This document shows, piece after piece, positions 62,165-64,000 of a DNA stretch of 64,000 bases; the first letter of the stretch is position 1, and the number at the start of each line of letters is the position of its first letter. The stretch is from the NCBI GenBank assembly GCA_960531495.1, contig OY482862.1, positions 30,819,766 to 30,883,765 of the forward strand, read 5' to 3'. The stretch comes from Zeus faber (lineage: Eukaryota; Chordata; Actinopteri; Zeiformes; Zeidae). Position numbers and translations under genes: made by a program. Under the pieces are notes generated by a model that was given only the letters and a program-made list of their open reading frames with translations, was not told where the DNA came from and did no database searches.

Positions 62165-63296
62165 CCGTAAACTATATCCTAAACAATACCCCAAACAATA
62201 CCCTAAACTATATCCTAAACTATATCCTAAACAATACCCTAAGGTATCCTAAACCTTATCCTAAAAACTATACCCTAAACCAGGGGTCGGGAACCTATGG
62301 CTCTTTCGATGATGGTATATGGCTCGCAGACAATTTTGAGCTTAAAATTTTCATAAATAAATACATAATTCAATATTATATGGCTCACAAGGAAATACAT
62401 TTAGAAAAATTTGGCTTATATGGCTCTCCAAGCCAAAAAGATTCCCGACCCCTGACCTAAACTATCCCCTAAACTATATCCTAAACTATACCCTAAACTT
62501 TAGGGTATAGTTTAGTAGTTTAGGGTATTGTTTGGGGTATAATTTAGGGCCTAAACTATACCCCAAACAATACCCTAAACTATATCCTAAACTATATCCT
62601 AAACTATACCCCAAACTATATCCTAAACTATACCCTAAACTATATCCTAAACTATACCCTTAACTATATCATAAACAATACCCTAAACAATATCCTAAAC
62701 GATATCCTAAACAATATCCTAAACGATACCCTAAACTATACCCTTAACTATGTACTAAACTATATCCTAAACTATATCCTAAACTATACCCTAAACTTTA
62801 GGGTATAGTTTAGTAGTTTAGGGTATTGTTTGGGGTATAGTTTAGGCCAAACAATACCCTAAACTATACCGTAAACTATACCCTAAAATATATCATAAAC
62901 TATATCCTAAACTACACCCCAAACTATACCCCAAACTATACCCTAAACTATACCCTAAACTATGCCCTAAACTATATCCTAAACTATACCCTAAACAATA
63001 CCCTCAACTATACACTAAACTATACCCTAAACTATACCCTAAACTATATCCTAAACGATATCCTAAGCGATATCCTAAAGTATATCCTAAACTATACCCT
63101 AAACTATACCCTAAACTATATCCTAAACTATACCCTAAACTATATCCTAAACGATATCCTAAACTTTATCCTAAACTTTACCCTAAACTATATCCTAAAC
63201 TATACCCTACACCATATCCTAAAATATACCCTAAACTATATCCTAAACAATATCCTAAACTATACCCTAAACAATACCCTAAACTATGCCCTAAAC
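62165..63296. repeat. 12-bp minisatellite (ACTATACCCTAA / ACTATATCCTAA)
   Basis: About 75 dodecamers. Two inverted stretches (TTTAGGGTATAGTTTAGTAG at about 62499 and 62797) create hairpins. A hAT-like element interrupts it at 62281-62455. Confidence 0.95.
62281..62455. mobile_element. hAT-like non-autonomous DNA transposon (MITE)
   Basis: Terminal inverted repeats CAGGGGTCGGGAACCTATGG at the left and AGATTCCCGACCCCTG at the right. The flanks are CCCTAAAC and ACCTAAAC, consistent with an 8-bp target duplication carrying one difference, though the flanking repeat itself reads CCTAAAC. The interior is AT-rich and has no coding capacity. Confidence 0.85.
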
Positions 63297-64000
63297 CAGG
63301 GGTGGCCAACCAGTCAGAGACTAAGAGCCACTTTTTTTACTGTGTTACTGCAAAGAGCCACATCATACACATGGGCACACATGAACATCACCCCATCCCT
63401 TCCTCACACACACACACACACACAGACCTCTGCTCAGCCAGATTTATTGTAAATGTCACACACCAACATGATAATGACAGAAATATTTTCAACAATTAAC
63501 ATTGTGTGCACTGTCTCACACACAAACTCTCAGTTCAACCAAGTCCACAAACAAAAATATAACATTGTGTGCACTGTCTCACACACACAAACTCTCAGTT
63601 CAAAAAGTACTGTTGTTTATTTATTCATAGAGGGGGGAATTGGACTTCGAGTTTAATGATAAGGATGTATTTTTTTCATGTTGGGTCAATTTATTCAATA
63701 GTGTCCCTTAAACCCTAACCTTTAAGAATCAGTTTTGGCTCTTGCCGACCATACACGATCCGATGCTTTGGCCATCCACATATACCTGGGACTAGGTGTT
63801 CCGGAGCCCTGGCCACATTTTTGAAAATGTGTGGTTACAAGGATCGAACCCCTCTATCGGATCTCGAGTTCAAAGCCGCTACCATTAAGCCAGGACTCCT
63901 AAATGAAAGTACTGCTTTTCCGCGGTATACCTCTCAGTTCAACCAAGTCCACAAACAAAAATATAATAATTAACAATAGCGTTTTTCTCTTATTATGCAT
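63297..64000. mobile_element. Probable second hAT-like element, right end outside window
   Basis: CAGGGGTGGCCAACCAGTCA at 63297 is a hAT-type terminus followed by AAGAGCCAC sequence, (CA)n at 63406-63422, and a tandem duplication (AACATTGTGTGCACTGTCTC at about 63499 and 63562). The matching inverted terminus is not seen before 64000. The sequence TTCAACCAAGTCCACAAACA near 63533 recurs near 63936. Confidence 0.5.
63710..63902 (-). mobile_element. Possible tRNA-derived SINE
   Basis: On the - strand, AGGAGTCCTGGCTTAATGGT (A-box-like TGGCTTAATGG) is followed by GGTTCGATCC (perfect B box) at tRNA-like spacing, then non-tRNA sequence. AAAGTACTG on both sides (about 63605 and 63907) may mark the insertion or the host repeat. 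Confidence 0.45.

Noticed and set aside
62165..63296. Interstitial telomere array
   Set aside because: CCCTAA occurs only as part of a 12-bp ACTATACCCTAA unit, not as tandem hexamers.
63830..63902. Functional tRNA gene on the - strand
   Set aside because: B box and A-box-like sequence only; stems do not pair convincingly, so it is listed as a possible SINE.

Overview
The window looks like a teleost fish genome segment. Coding exons are small and GC-richer than their surroundings. Introns and intergenic DNA are filled with mini- and microsatellites, and with fish-type LINEs (RTE-like, L2-like, Rex1/Babar-like), a tRNA-derived SINE and hAT-like terminal repeats. There is nothing prokaryotic, no CRISPR array, no rRNA gene and no convincing functional tRNA gene. 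I cannot name the species.

Three protein-coding genes can be assembled exon by exon, and in each the exon phases match and the total coding length is a multiple of three. (1) nms, neuromedin S precursor, + strand, ATG at 12296 to stop at 20160: 8 exons, 143 codons. It has a TATA box and two back-to-back E-box/CRE modules upstream. It keeps a 34-residue NMS-related peptide, but the NMS peptide itself is not encoded. (2) pdcl3, phosducin-like 3, - strand, ATG at 31660 to stop at 20507: 6 exons, 237 codons. Its first intron holds a satellite of about 6.9 kb. (3) tbc1d8, a TBC-domain RabGAP, + strand, ATG at 33052 to stop at 57659: 20 coding exons, 1112 codons, with two GRAM domains, a TBC domain with both catalytic fingers, and an EF-hand. 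From memory, NMS, PDCL3 and TBC1D8 are also neighbours on human chromosome 2q11, which supports the calls.

Layout: 1-12.0 kb is intergenic (RTE-like LINE remnant, minisatellites, L2 pieces, an 8-bp satellite). 12.0-20.3 kb is nms. 20.3-31.7 kb is pdcl3, convergent with nms. 31.7-33.0 kb is a divergent promoter region with an LTR-like piece and a GATA/GACA tract. 33.05-57.7 kb is tbc1d8, whose 13-kb intron 1 holds a three-deep transposon nest (SINE in Rex1-like LINE in L2). 57.7-64.0 kb is 3' flank with two more minisatellites and hAT-like elements.

The most unusual signal is that tandem duplications repeatedly include exon/intron junctions. Extra copies of splice donors or acceptors, with flanking exon sequence, lie next to the real ones in tbc1d8 (exons 1, 5, 7, 11) and nms (exon 7). 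An inverted copy of tbc1d8 exon 13 lies in intron 9. (GT)n tracts abut the exon 9 donor and the exon 13 acceptor. The intron 19 minisatellite is made of roughly 150 acceptor-like units. The three genes have different jobs (neuropeptide, CCT/chaperone cofactor, Rab GAP) and no shared pathway is implied.
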